Shown: piece by piece, positions 25,081-34,292 of the stretch
Layout of the letters: each line of letters starts with the position of its first letter
How positions within the stretch are numbered: position 1 is the first letter of the stretch
DNA from: Clostridia bacterium
GTDB lineage: Bacteria; Bacillota; Clostridia; TANB77; CAG-508
Assembly (NCBI GenBank): GCA_017625035.1
Contig: JAGALX010000035.1
Span: 1-51,396 of the forward strand
Reading direction: 5' to 3'
DNA length: 51,396 nucleotides
Translations under genes and position numbers: made by a program
The notes under the pieces: generated by a model
The model's input: only the letters and a program-made list of their open reading frames with translations
Databases searched by the model: none
What the model was told of the DNA's origin: nothing

Positions 25081-25151
25081 AGCATAGATAGAGAAAGAGG
25101 AAAATAAGGATAAACAAAATTATTAAATATTAATAAGTGGAGGATATAAAA

Positions 25152-25976
25152 ATGAAAATAAATTTGCATATGCATTCCAAATATTCATTAGATGGTGAAT
25201 TTGACGGAAATGAATTAATTGAAAAATTTAAAACTCAAAAATTTGATATTATTTCTATTACAGATCATAATACATGTGAAGTATACAAAAATATTAATTA
25301 CTATAATAACATAAAAGTAATAACAGGCCTTGAAGCAGATGCTATAATTAATAACCATACCTATGACTTTCTATGTTATGATTTTGACTTAGATAATGTT
25401 TACAAATATGCCAAAGATAAATATGAATCTGTTGAAAAAAGGCAAAGTAAAATATTTAATGCACTAGTTAAGTTATGTAAAAACAAACAAATAGAGCTAA
25501 ACAATATAAATTCATATAATCCCGAAAAAGAATATGCACATGCGGCAATTTATAGAATGCTTAATAATGAATTTTTAAAAGAGCATAATATTTCGTGTGT
25601 TAGCGATTTATATAGGCTTAGCACAATAAATAAAAATTTTCCACTATATATAGATATGCATATAGTTTGGCCAGATATAAAAGAGCTATCGGAAGTTATT
25701 CATGATAATAACGGAAAAATATTTATAGCACATCCATATAGATATAATATTCTGGTTAAAGACGTATTAAATGAAGTAAAAGATTTTGTAGATGGAATAG
25801 AAATATGTAATAACCCACAAAGTGTAGAAGAAGTTGAATTTTTATATGAATATGCTAAAGATAATAATTTATTAGTTTCATGTGGTTCAGATTATCATGG
25901 AGATACTAGGTATAGTAAGGAATGTGAGTATATTACAGAAGAAATGATTAAAGACGTATTATATTGGATTAAATAA
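25152..25976 (+). CDS. PHP-domain phosphoesterase
   Basis: 274 residues from ATG 25152 behind GGAGG. LHMHSKYSLDGE, SITDHNT, the Glu of GLEAD, HPYRYNILV and CGSDYHGD provide the metal ligands of a stand-alone PHP fold, such as seen in RNase AM or histidinol-phosphatase relatives. The chain has an insertion of about 60 residues (95-155) between the second and third motif sets. The substrate is probably a phosphate ester, possibly a nucleotide; not assigned more closely. Confidence 0.8.
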   Translation: MKINLHMHSKYSLDGEFDGNELIEKFKTQKFDIISITDHNTCEVYKNINYYNNIKVITGLEADAIINNHTYDFLCYDFDLDNVYKYAKDKYESVEKRQSKIFNALVKLCKNKQIELNNINSYNPEKEYAHAAIYRMLNNEFLKEHNISCVSDLYRLSTINKNFPLYIDMHIVWPDIKELSEVIHDNNGKIFIAHPYRYNILVKDVLNEVKDFVDGIEICNNPQSVEEVEFLYEYAKDNNLLVSCGSDYHGDTRYSKECEYITEEMIKDVLYWIK

Positions 25977-26019
25977 AGAAAAAAATGAGTAAATTAATAT
26001 TTGTTGAGAAAATAAAAAT

Positions 26020-26436
26020 ATGATAGAAATAGAATTTAAAACTAAATTAAATGATGAAATTATTGAATTTATTAATAATGAATTTGATAAATATGCTATA
26101 AAATATGGTGAAAAATGTGATTATAATGAATTCAATTTTATAGCAAAAAAAGATAATAAAATAATAGGTATAATATCATGTCATTCATATTATGACGAGG
26201 TTCAAATTGATGATTTTATTATAATCGAAAAATATCGTAGACAAACTATAGGAAGTCAATTATTACAAAAAGCTGAAGAATATTGTAAAAATAATGGATT
26301 TAAAAATATTAATGTAATAACATATGAATTTTTAGCCCCTGAATTTTATAAAAAATGTGGATATACATTAGACTATATAAGAGAAAATAAAAATAATGCA
26401 AGGTTAAATAAATATTTTTTTGTTAAATATTTTTAA
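26020..26436 (+). CDS. GNAT-family N-acetyltransferase
   Basis: 138 residues. The acetyl-CoA motif is IEKYRRQTIGSQLLQKAEEYC, with the preceding strand VQIDDFII and the later FYKKCGYTLD. The N-terminal strand region is intact and the chain length is normal for a small GNAT. The ribosome binding site is weak. The acceptor is unknown. Confidence 0.8.
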   Translation: MIEIEFKTKLNDEIIEFINNEFDKYAIKYGEKCDYNEFNFIAKKDNKIIGIISCHSYYDEVQIDDFIIIEKYRRQTIGSQLLQKAEEYCKNNGFKNINVITYEFLAPEFYKKCGYTLDYIRENKNNARLNKYFFVKYF

Positions 26437-26465
26437 ATTTAAGAAAAGAGAGGAAGTGTAAATTT

Positions 26466-26906
26466 ATGAAAATAAGAAAAGCTGTAAGAACTTTTTTGAT
26501 AAAAGATAATAAAATTATAGTTACTAAATATAAAACAGAAAAAAACAAAGACTATTATGATATACCAGGTGGAAAAATTGAAGATAATGAAAGTTCTGCT
26601 GAAGCATCAATAAGAGAATTTAAAGAAGAAACTGGAATTGATATTATTAGTCAAAAAAATAAAGGAAATGTTATTATAGAATATCCAGATATGATATTTG
26701 ATTTTGATATATATATAGTTGAAGAGTATAACGGTGCTCCAGGGGATTTTGATGAAAACTATTCTATGTGGATTGACATTGAAAATTTATTAAATGAAAC
26801 TAAAAAATTTCCAAGCATAGAAATTTTAAGGTATTTAAAAAGTGATGATGTAAGATTAAAAATATGGTGTAATTATGAGCATAATATATTGAAAATTGAA
26901 AGATAA
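26466..26906 (+). CDS. Nudix hydrolase
   Basis: 146 residues. The Nudix box is intact: G-x5-E-x7-REFKEETGI from about residue 36. Acts on a nucleoside diphosphate derivative; the substrate is not predictable. The ATG follows AGAGGAAG. Its 3' end overlaps the frame of the truncated SDR gene, so the junction is probably a recombination scar. Confidence 0.85.
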   Translation: MKIRKAVRTFLIKDNKIIVTKYKTEKNKDYYDIPGGKIEDNESSAEASIREFKEETGIDIISQKNKGNVIIEYPDMIFDFDIYIVEEYNGAPGDFDENYSMWIDIENLLNETKKFPSIEILRYLKSDDVRLKIWCNYEHNILKIER

Positions 26907-27495
26907 AATTAGAGTTCTCATAAAAGCAGATATATCAGATGAAAATTCAGTAATTGAAATGTATAAAAATATAGAATCTAAATTTGGAAAATTAGATGGA
27001 TTAGTAAATAATGCAGTATATGATAAAATTTTTTCAATAGAAGATTTAACTGCTGAAGAATACAGAAAAGAATTAGATGTAAATGTAGTAGCTAGATGGA
27101 TGTGTATTAAATACGCTATTCCGTTGTTAAGAAAATCAAATATGCCAAGAATAGTAAATATTGCTTCAAGATTAGGAACAAAACCAATGGATAGTTCTGT
27201 AGCTTATTGTACAATCGAAGCGGCTACAATAATGTTAACTCAATGTTGTGCATTAGAATTAACACCAAAATATAATATAAAAATAAATACAGTAAGTCCT
27301 TCAATGACATTAACTCCATTTGCTAAAAAAAGTTATACAGATGAAGAAATAAAACAAACTGCAATGAAAAATCCTAGTAAAAGATTAGGAGAGGTTGAAG
27401 ATACAGTAAATGCAGTATTATTTTTATTAAGTGAAAAAGCGGATTACATTAATGGGGAAAACTTGAATGTAAATGGAGGAATTCTTTTGGTATAG
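26896..27495 (+). pseudogene. Short-chain dehydrogenase/reductase, N-terminally truncated with altered active site
   Basis: The frame begins at a TTG inside the Nudix gene and reads ADISDENSV, LDGLVNNA, NIASRLG, KINTVSPSMTLTPF and GENLNVNGGILL, i.e. an SDR from about the third strand onward. The N-terminal Rossmann TGxxxGIG segment (about 40-50 residues) is missing. The catalytic Y-x-x-x-K is YCTIE, so the Lys is Glu. Loss of both makes an active oxidoreductase improbable; a non-enzymatic role cannot be excluded because the rest is open and well preserved. Confidence 0.7.
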
Positions 27496-27509
27496 GAGGA
27501 AATAAAAAA

Positions 27510-28427
27510 ATGACAGTAGCAGTAATAATCACACTGTTAGCCTCATTCTTATGGGCAATTACTAATCATATAGATAAGTATATGTTATGCAAAATAGATA
27601 ATGATACAAGTAATGTAAAAACACTTTTAGTATTTTCATCTTTTGTAGCAGGAATCGTATTATCACCTATATGGTTATGTATAAGTAAATTTCAAATACA
27701 TATTAATGTAGTGCCTTTAATATTTATATTTGTTTCAGCAATATTATATATATTAGCAACATATTTTTATTTCAAGGCATTAGAAAAAAATGATGCATCA
27801 ATAGTTGTAGTGATGTTTCAATTAATACCAGTGTTTAGTTATATATTTTCTTTAATATTTTTCAAAGAAACTCTAAATATAAAGGAAATAATAGGTGCAC
27901 TAATTATAATATCATCAGCAATTATAATTTCATTTGATTTTGGAAAAACATCAAATAAAAATAAATTAGTAGCTCTTTTACTTATGGCATTATCATCTTT
28001 ATTATATTCGCTATATTTTATATGTTTTGATGTTGCAATGAGAAATGGAGAATATAATGCGGTGGCATTTTGGTATCAAATTGGATTATTATTGATTGGA
28101 ATTTGTTTAATAAGTATTAAAAGTTTTAGAACAGCATTTATAAAAATGTTAAAGAGCAATGGAAAGAAATTTATTCCATTAAATATAACTAATGAAGCAA
28201 TAAACTTAATTGCTAATTTAATGGTTAACTTCGCCAATTTAACAATACCTTTAGCATTAGCAAATACATTAAATGGTTTTCAAAGTGCTTTCGTTTTTAT
28301 AATAGGTGTAATAGGAGTAGCATTATTTCCTAAAATAATTAGTGAAGATTTAAACAAAAGAAATGTTTTGCAAAAGGTGTTTTGTATTGGGTTAGGCATA
28401 ATAGGGTTAGTGGTGATGTTTAATTAA
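27510..28427 (+). CDS. EamA/DMT-family transporter
   Basis: 305 residues, about ten hydrophobic segments in two repeated halves (EamA domains about 5-145 and 155-300). FKALEKNDASIVVVMFQLIPVFSY and FFKETLNIKEIIGALIIISSA are typical of drug/metabolite transporters. The substrate is unknown. The ATG follows TAGGAGG, 15 bases after the SDR remnant. Confidence 0.85.
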   Translation: MTVAVIITLLASFLWAITNHIDKYMLCKIDNDTSNVKTLLVFSSFVAGIVLSPIWLCISKFQIHINVVPLIFIFVSAILYILATYFYFKALEKNDASIVVVMFQLIPVFSYIFSLIFFKETLNIKEIIGALIIISSAIIISFDFGKTSNKNKLVALLLMALSSLLYSLYFICFDVAMRNGEYNAVAFWYQIGLLLIGICLISIKSFRTAFIKMLKSNGKKFIPLNITNEAINLIANLMVNFANLTIPLALANTLNGFQSAFVFIIGVIGVALFPKIISEDLNKRNVLQKVFCIGLGIIGLVVMFN

Positions 28428-28452
28428 ATATATAATTACAAAAAGGAGAAGT

Positions 28453-29472
28453 ATGTTAGAAATTAATAAAAATCAATATAAAGAAATTTTTAAAAATATT
28501 AAAAATGAAATTTTAAATTCTCAATATAAAGCCATGCAAGTGGTTAATAAAGAACTGATATTTATGTATTGGAATATTGGTAAAGTAATACTTGAAAATT
28601 CCGAATGGGGAAATAAATTTATTGATAATTTATCTATTGATTTAAAATTAGAATTTCCTACTATAAATGGTTTTTCTGTTAGAAATCTAAAATATATGCG
28701 TAAACTAGCTGAAGAATATCGTGATTTTGAATTTGTGCAACAAGTTGTTGCACAAATTCCTTGGGGACACAATATTATTTTATTAGATAAAATAAAAAAT
28801 ATAGAAGAGCGAAAATGGTATATGCAGCAAAGTATAATAAATGGATGGTCTAGAAGTATATTAACTATGCAAATAGATAGCAAATTATACGAAAGACAAG
28901 CAACAGCAGAAAAAATAAATAATTTTCGAAATACTTTACCAGATATTCAAAGTGATTTAGCATTACAAACTATGAAAGACCCATATCTTTTCGATTTTAT
29001 CTCATTAAAAGGGAAAGTAAAAGAATTAGAAATTGAAAATGCTATGATAAATAGAATTAAAGATGTCCTTATAGAATTAGGAAATGGATTCGCTTTTGTA
29101 GGAAATCAATATAAATTGACAGTTGGTAATAAAGAGTATTTTATTGACTTATTGTTTTATCACTTAAAATTAAAATGTTATATTGTAGTAGAATTAAAAG
29201 CAAGAGAATTTGAACCAACAGATGCAGGTCAATTAAATTTTTATTTATCAGCAATAGATGATTTGATAAAAGACGAAACTGATAATCCTAGTATAGGATT
29301 GTTACTATGTAAAACTAAAGATAAATTTACAGCAGAATACGCATTAAAAGATATTAATAAACCTATAGGTGTTAGTGAATATAAACTATTAGAAGATATA
29401 CCAGAATATTTACAAGCACAATTACCAAAAATTGAAGATATAGAATTACATATTCAGGATATAGAGGAATAA
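28453..29472 (+). CDS. YhcG-type PD-(D/E)XK nuclease (DUF1016)
   Basis: 339 residues. N-terminal DUF1016 helical domain (about 1-160) with YWNIGKVI, FSVRNLKYMRKL and IPWGHNIILL; C-terminal nuclease fold with FIDLLFYHLK, VVELKAREF and AGQLNFYLSA carrying the D...ExK residues. YhcG proteins are frequent on islands and linked with restriction-modification and other DNA-processing systems, but their cellular role is unsettled. It is the only intact copy in the window; three remnants surround it. The ATG follows AAGGAG. Confidence 0.88.
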   Translation: MLEINKNQYKEIFKNIKNEILNSQYKAMQVVNKELIFMYWNIGKVILENSEWGNKFIDNLSIDLKLEFPTINGFSVRNLKYMRKLAEEYRDFEFVQQVVAQIPWGHNIILLDKIKNIEERKWYMQQSIINGWSRSILTMQIDSKLYERQATAEKINNFRNTLPDIQSDLALQTMKDPYLFDFISLKGKVKELEIENAMINRIKDVLIELGNGFAFVGNQYKLTVGNKEYFIDLLFYHLKLKCYIVVELKAREFEPTDAGQLNFYLSAIDDLIKDETDNPSIGLLLCKTKDKFTAEYALKDINKPIGVSEYKLLEDIPEYLQAQLPKIEDIELHIQDIEE

Positions 29473-29548
29473 TTAAAATAAATCTGCAAAATATGTGCAT
29501 TTTGAAGATTTAGAAAAAATGTTAGAAGAAAAAGGAGAAGTATTATTA

Positions 29549-30295
29549 ATGCATAAAGAAGAATATAAATATCCTTTTGAACATGTTAGGAATAGTAATA
29601 ATTTTTTACAAATAACATCACAAGATAAAAAGGAAAGTGTAAAAAAAGACTACGATATCATAGCTGACCAATATGCAGAAGAATTTGGGAAAGTATATGA
29701 AGATATAGAAGTAATTGAAGCATTTTTGGACAAGTTAAAACCTAATTCGAAAATATTAGATTTAGGTGGAGGAACAGGTAAATTAACAGATTTATTTATA
29801 AAAAAAGGTCATGAAGCAATCTGCTATGATTTTTCAAAAGAGATGATGAGAAAAGCAAAAGAATTTTATCCAGACTTACCATATATATTGGACGATATTG
29901 TAAATATGAAAAAACATTTTAAGAATAATACTTTTGATGGAATAATAGCTTTTTATTCATTATTTCATATTCCAAAAGAAGAAGTACAAAAGGTTTTTGC
30001 AAGTATAAACGATTTATTGAAAAATAATGGTATTTTTTGTTTTGTTGTTCAGCTTGGTAATGGAGAACATTTTATTGATGAACCTTATTTAAAAGATGAG
30101 GGAAAAAAAGTTTTATATTTTAATTTTTTTACAGAAGAAAGTATAAATAAAATTTTGATATCTAATAAGTTTGAGGTTTTATTTAAAACTACTAAATCAG
30201 AAGTCGGAGAGAATGAATTGGGTGAAGATGGAAATGATAAAGTGTTTATAATTGCTAGAAAGAAAAATTACACAAATAATGAAATTATAATTTAG
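29549..30295 (+). CDS. SAM-dependent methyltransferase
   Basis: 248 residues from ATG 29549 (AAAGGAG is 13 bases upstream; the open frame continues to a GTG at 29495, so the start is uncertain). After about 40 unusual residues come DYDIIADQYAEEFG, motif I ILDLGGGTGK, CYDFSKEM, and FDGIIAFYSLFHI. This is a UbiE/Tam-like class I methyltransferase. The N-terminal part ahead of the domain may be a remnant of another gene that was joined in frame. The acceptor is unknown. Confidence 0.8.
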   Translation: MHKEEYKYPFEHVRNSNNFLQITSQDKKESVKKDYDIIADQYAEEFGKVYEDIEVIEAFLDKLKPNSKILDLGGGTGKLTDLFIKKGHEAICYDFSKEMMRKAKEFYPDLPYILDDIVNMKKHFKNNTFDGIIAFYSLFHIPKEEVQKVFASINDLLKNNGIFCFVVQLGNGEHFIDEPYLKDEGKKVLYFNFFTEESINKILISNKFEVLFKTTKSEVGENELGEDGNDKVFIIARKKNYTNNEIII

Positions 30296-30304
30296 GAGGA
30301 AAAT

Positions 30305-31099
30305 ATGATTAACAAAGAATTACAATTAATTAATGAAAACAACCACTCCTATCCCTTTATAATAAGCATTCCACATAGCGGAACATTAATATCAAAAAAT
30401 ATGAATGAAAATTTAATTGAAAACGTTATACTAACCAACACAGATTGGTATTTACCCAAACTATATGAATTTTTAAAAGATATGGGATTTACAGTAATAA
30501 TTAATCAAACTAGTAGATATATGATAGATCCAAACAGAAGTATAAATGATAAAACAAGCGATTCTTTATATAACAAAAGTTTAATTTATACAAAAACTAC
30601 TTTCAACAAAGATATTTATCAAAAAGCTTTATCTCAAAATGAAATCGAAGAAAGAATTAATAATTATTATATTCCATATCATAAAGAATTAGAAAAAGCA
30701 TTAAAGGAAAAGTTAAAATATTTCGACAAAGTATATTTATTAGATTTACATAGTTTTGGAAAAAATGTTGGAGCAGATATTGTATTAGGCAATAACAATG
30801 GAAGTACTACAAGTAATGATTTTTTTGAATTGGTAAAAAATAATTTAGAAGAATGTGGGTTTAAAGTTAATGATAATACACCTTATAAAGGTGGTTTTAT
30901 AACAAGAAATTATAAAGAAAAATTAAGTAATTGTGAAACATTACAAATTGAATTATGGTATCAAGCATACATTGATAATAGAGAATTTTTAGAAGAATAT
31001 GAACCTAATATAAATGAACAAATATTTCAAAACGCTCAAAATAAAATGATACAATTTTTTGAAAAGTTAAAGAATATACAAGATAAGAATGTTAATTAA
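30305..31099 (+). CDS. N-formylglutamate amidohydrolase family protein
   Basis: 264 residues. IISIPHSG at the N-terminus, TDWYLPKLY, NQTSRYMIDPNR, LLDLHSFG and ETLQIELWY give the metal and substrate motifs of the FGase family (HutG-like zinc carboxypeptidase fold). FGase ends histidine degradation by releasing formate from N-formylglutamate, but no hut genes are nearby, so the natural substrate may be another N-formyl or N-acyl amino acid. The ATG follows TTAGGAGG, 9 bases after the methyltransferase stop. Confidence 0.85.
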   Translation: MINKELQLINENNHSYPFIISIPHSGTLISKNMNENLIENVILTNTDWYLPKLYEFLKDMGFTVIINQTSRYMIDPNRSINDKTSDSLYNKSLIYTKTTFNKDIYQKALSQNEIEERINNYYIPYHKELEKALKEKLKYFDKVYLLDLHSFGKNVGADIVLGNNNGSTTSNDFFELVKNNLEECGFKVNDNTPYKGGFITRNYKEKLSNCETLQIELWYQAYIDNREFLEEYEPNINEQIFQNAQNKMIQFFEKLKNIQDKNVN

Positions 31100-31328
31100 T
31101 ATATATGTATGTGGAGAAAACGATAGAGCTCAATATGGTAAAAAGTTATTAGAATATTTATCAGAGCAATTAACTAAAGAATTTGGAAAAGGTTTTACAA
31201 TCGCATATTTAAAAAATATGGAACAATTTTATCGTACTTTTCCAATTCGCCAGACACTGTATAGCGAATTGAGTTGGTCCCATTATAACTTATTAGATAA
31301 TTATGTACAAAAAGGAAACGATGATTAA
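31089..31328 (+). pseudogene. DUF1016 (YhcG-type) N-terminal domain remnant 3
   Basis: 79 codons reading DRAQYGKKLLEYLSEQL, FGKGFTIAYLKNMEQFY, FPIRQTLYSELSWSHYNLL. This is a clear central part of the DUF1016 N-terminal domain; the start of the domain and the whole nuclease domain are absent. It overlaps the preceding gene by 11 bases without its own ribosome binding site. It is more similar to the LSWSHY subtype than the intact neighbour at 28453. Confidence 0.75.
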
Positions 31329-31395
31329 AATATAATTAATAAATAAAAAAAGTATTGATAAAAACAAAAATATATAGTAATATAAAAAACAATTA

Positions 31396-31490
31396 ATAGA
31401 GTAGGAAATAAATAGTTAAGACTCAAGAGACGGGAAGTTGCTGTTGAGGCAAGATGAAATATCGCTTATTTATTTCCGCATTCCGCTATA
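31396..31490 (+). promoter_or_regulatory. Tetrahydrofolate riboswitch upstream of folT
   Basis: The segment has the THF-I layout: ATAG/CTAT closing pairs, the P2 stem GGAAATAAATA/TATTTATTTCC, conserved GTTAAG after it, a hairpin containing GACGGGAAGTTGC, and the terminal GCATTCCGCT matching the family's GCATCCGCTCC end. A T-rich stretch follows. It sits about 160 bases before a folate transporter gene, the classic target. High folate would lower expression of the operon. Between 31491 and the folT start I see no gene. Confidence 0.85.
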
Positions 31491-31653
31491 AAGATTTTTT
31501 AAAAGAATATTATAATTGTAAATAGTAAATAATATGTAAAATATGGAAAAATAATTTTTCCTTTTGTTTTTTATATATTATTTTACGATTTGCAATAATT
31601 TAATCTTCTTTCTTTGTAGTGTGAAAAAACTCTATAAAGAAAGGAGTTTTTTT

Positions 31654-32184
31654 ATGACTAAAATTAGAAAAAATATTTTATCTGCAATGCTATTGGCTAT
31701 TTTAATAATATTATCTAGATTTATTTCAATAAAAACTAATGTATTAGTTATTAGCCTTAGCTTTATACCAATTATGATGTCTGCGATTTGGCTAGGACCT
31801 AAACATAGTACAGTAATAGCATTGCTAGGAGATTTATTAGGAGCCATTTTGTTCCCATTTGGTCCATATTTCCCAGGTTTTACTGTAAGTGCAGGAATTT
31901 CAGGTTTTGTATATGGAATATTTTTGCATAATAAAGGAAAAGAAATGAATAATGCAAAACTATTAATAAAACTTACTATAAGTAGTTTTATAGTTCTAGT
32001 ATTTGTAAACATTTTTATAACTTCATTATGGATTAATATGTTATATGGAAAAGCATATTTTGCAGTTATGGCAAGCAGAGCTGTTACTCAAATTATAATG
32101 CTTCCTATACAAATAATAACAATTTACATACTAGAAAAATTTTCAAGACCATTTATGAAAAAATATTTACTGGAGGAAGTATAA
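31654..32184 (+). CDS. folT: Folate ECF transporter S component
   Basis: 176 residues from ATG 31654 behind AAAGGAG; the longer open frame upstream is leader. About five to six membrane segments, with SLSFIPIMMSAIWLGPKHS, GDLLGAILFPFGPYFPGFT and the C-terminal SRAVTQIIMLPIQI typical of the FolT S component that binds folate. THF riboswitch control and downstream folC strongly support folate as substrate. One base separates it from folC. Confidence 0.88.
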   Translation: MTKIRKNILSAMLLAILIILSRFISIKTNVLVISLSFIPIMMSAIWLGPKHSTVIALLGDLLGAILFPFGPYFPGFTVSAGISGFVYGIFLHNKGKEMNNAKLLIKLTISSFIVLVFVNIFITSLWINMLYGKAYFAVMASRAVTQIIMLPIQIITIYILEKFSRPFMKKYLLEEV

Positions 32185-32185
32185 A

Positions 32186-33472
32186 ATGAACGTACAAGAA
32201 TATTTAAACAAATTTTTTAAAGGAACAAAAGGACCAACACTAAAAGCTATGGAATTTTTCATGGATGAGTTTAATCATCCAGAAAAAAATCAAAAATTTA
32301 TACACATTGCTGGTACAAATGGTAAAGGCAGTTGTGTAGAAATGATAACAAATATATTAATTAAAGAAGGATATAAAGTTGGAAAATTTATAAGCCCACA
32401 CCTAGTTAAATACAATGAAAGAATAAGTATAAACAATAAAAATATTTCAGATGAAGAAATTGAAGAGCTAATAAATAAAATCGATCCTAAAGTTAATAAA
32501 TATAATAGTGAAAATAATTCAAATGTAACTGGATTTGAATTTGATACAACAATGGCATTATTATATTTTGCGAATAATAATTGTGATTTCGTAGTACTAG
32601 AAACAGGATTAGGGGGACTATTTGATTGTACTAATATAGTAAAACCAATAATTTCGATTATAACAAGCATTGGATATGACCATATGTGGATTTTAGGAGA
32701 TTCTTTAACTAAAATTGCTGAGCAAAAAGCTGGAATTATAAAAGAAAATTCGGAAACTATATATGTAGAGCAAGAAGAAAAAGATGTAAACAATATAATA
32801 CTAAAAACTTGTATTGAAAAAAATAATAAATTACATTTAATACAAGAAAAAGACATATCAAATTATTCATATAACAAAGATTTTCAAAAATTTGATTATA
32901 AAAATAATAAAGATGTGTTAATAAATTTAAAAGGAAAAAAACAAATATATAATGCTAGTATTTGTATAGAATGTATAGAAATTTTAAAAAATAAATCTTA
33001 TAAAATATCAGATGAATCATTAAGAGCAGGATTAAAAACAGTTGTACATAAAGCAAGATTTGAAACAATAAATAATGATCCTCTTATTATTTATGATGGT
33101 GCCCACAATATACCAGCAATTGAAAATTTGAAAAATACTATTAATATGCATTATAAGAATAATGAAAAAATATATATCGTATCTATACTAAAAAATAAAG
33201 ATTATAATTCAATATTAAAAGAACTTTTAAAAGATGAAAAATCAATATTTATTTTTACAAGCGGTAATGGCTTTCACGAATTTGTATCTAAAGAAGAATT
33301 ACTAACAATTGCAAAATCATGCACGAATAATAAAAATTTATATGCTGAAGAGCTAGAGAAAGCACTAGATTTGGCCAAAGAAAAATATAAAACACATACC
33401 ACATTTATTGTTGGAAGTTTTTACATATATGGAAATGTAGAGGAATATTTAAAAGGTAATAAAAATGATTAA
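32186..33472 (+). CDS. folC: Folylpolyglutamate synthase/dihydrofolate synthase
   Basis: 428 residues, a Mur-ligase-like enzyme. P-loop AGTNGKGSCVE, KFISPHLVKYNERI, LETGLGGLFDCTN, SIGYDHMWILGDSL and IYDGAHNIPAIE are the FolC signatures. It adds glutamates to folates, trapping them in the cell after uptake by FolT. The C-terminal ligase domain is complete. The gene overlaps the ECF ATPase gene by 8 bases. Confidence 0.93.
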   Translation: MNVQEYLNKFFKGTKGPTLKAMEFFMDEFNHPEKNQKFIHIAGTNGKGSCVEMITNILIKEGYKVGKFISPHLVKYNERISINNKNISDEEIEELINKIDPKVNKYNSENNSNVTGFEFDTTMALLYFANNNCDFVVLETGLGGLFDCTNIVKPIISIITSIGYDHMWILGDSLTKIAEQKAGIIKENSETIYVEQEEKDVNNIILKTCIEKNNKLHLIQEKDISNYSYNKDFQKFDYKNNKDVLINLKGKKQIYNASICIECIEILKNKSYKISDESLRAGLKTVVHKARFETINNDPLIIYDGAHNIPAIENLKNTINMHYKNNEKIYIVSILKNKDYNSILKELLKDEKSIFIFTSGNGFHEFVSKEELLTIAKSCTNNKNLYAEELEKALDLAKEKYKTHTTFIVGSFYIYGNVEEYLKGNKND

Positions 33473-34292
33473 ATTAGAAAATGTATATTATAAATATAAA
33501 AATGGAGATAATGTATTAGAGAATATAAATTTACAAATAGATGAAGGTCAAATAATAAGTATTATAGGAAAAAATGGTACAGGTAAATCTACAATTTTAA
33601 ACTTAATTTCTGGAATTATTAAACCAACTAAAGGTGATGTTCTTATTGATGATATAAATACAAAATCAAAAAAAGATTTTTTAGAGCTAAGAAAAAAAAT
33701 AGGAATGGTTTTCCAAAATCCAGATAGTCAAATATTATTTCCAAGAGTGCATGAAGATATGGAATTTGCATTAAAGAATCTTAATTTAACAAACAGAAAG
33801 CAACGAATAGACGAGGCACTAAAAATAGTAAATTTGCAAAATTTTCAAGATAAAGATACATATGAATTATCATTAGGTCAAAAACAAAGAATTAATATAG
33901 CAAGTGTGTTGGCTATAAAACCTAAATATATTGTGTTAGATGAACCTACTACAATGATAGATCCTATGGAAAAAGAAAATATATATAACTGTTTACGAAC
34001 ATTAAAAAAAGAAGGATATACAATAATTTTTGTAACTAATAATATTGATGAAATATTACTATCTGATAAAATTTTAATTATAGAAAATAAACAAGTTAGA
34101 TCAGTTTTAAAAAAAGAAGATATAATAAAGAATGCAGAGCTGCTAAAAGAATGTAATATTAAAATTCCAGATATTATACAAATTATATTAAAACTAAAAG
34201 AAGTTAATATAGGTATAACTTTAAAAGAATGGACAATTTCGGAGATGATTAATGAAATTGTAAAGGTATGTAAAAATGAAAAACATAATTAA
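33465..34292 (+). CDS. ecfA: ECF transporter ATPase
   Basis: 275 residues. Walker A GKNGTGKST, Q loop VFQNPDSQILFP (the ECF-type Q-loop), signature LSLGQKQR, Walker B YIVLDEPTT, and H-loop position NNID where the usual His is Asn (FVTNNIDE). ECF modules normally encode two different ATPases, EcfA1 and EcfA2; only one is found here, so it probably forms a homodimer or pairs with one encoded elsewhere. The missing switch His is noteworthy. Confidence 0.88.
   Translation: MIKLENVYYKYKNGDNVLENINLQIDEGQIISIIGKNGTGKSTILNLISGIIKPTKGDVLIDDINTKSKKDFLELRKKIGMVFQNPDSQILFPRVHEDMEFALKNLNLTNRKQRIDEALKIVNLQNFQDKDTYELSLGQKQRINIASVLAIKPKYIVLDEPTTMIDPMEKENIYNCLRTLKKEGYTIIFVTNNIDEILLSDKILIIENKQVRSVLKKEDIIKNAELLKECNIKIPDIIQIILKLKEVNIGITLKEWTISEMINEIVKVCKNEKHN

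Noticed and set aside
31632..32012. 126-codon minus-strand open frame opposite folT
   Set aside because: Shadow of folT, no start signals, and folT has riboswitch and operon support.
32290..32856. 188-codon open frame on the minus strand within folC
   Set aside because: It is a shadow of the folC coding sequence: no ribosome binding site, Ser/Ile/Leu-rich composition typical of antisense of AT-rich genes, no family resemblance.
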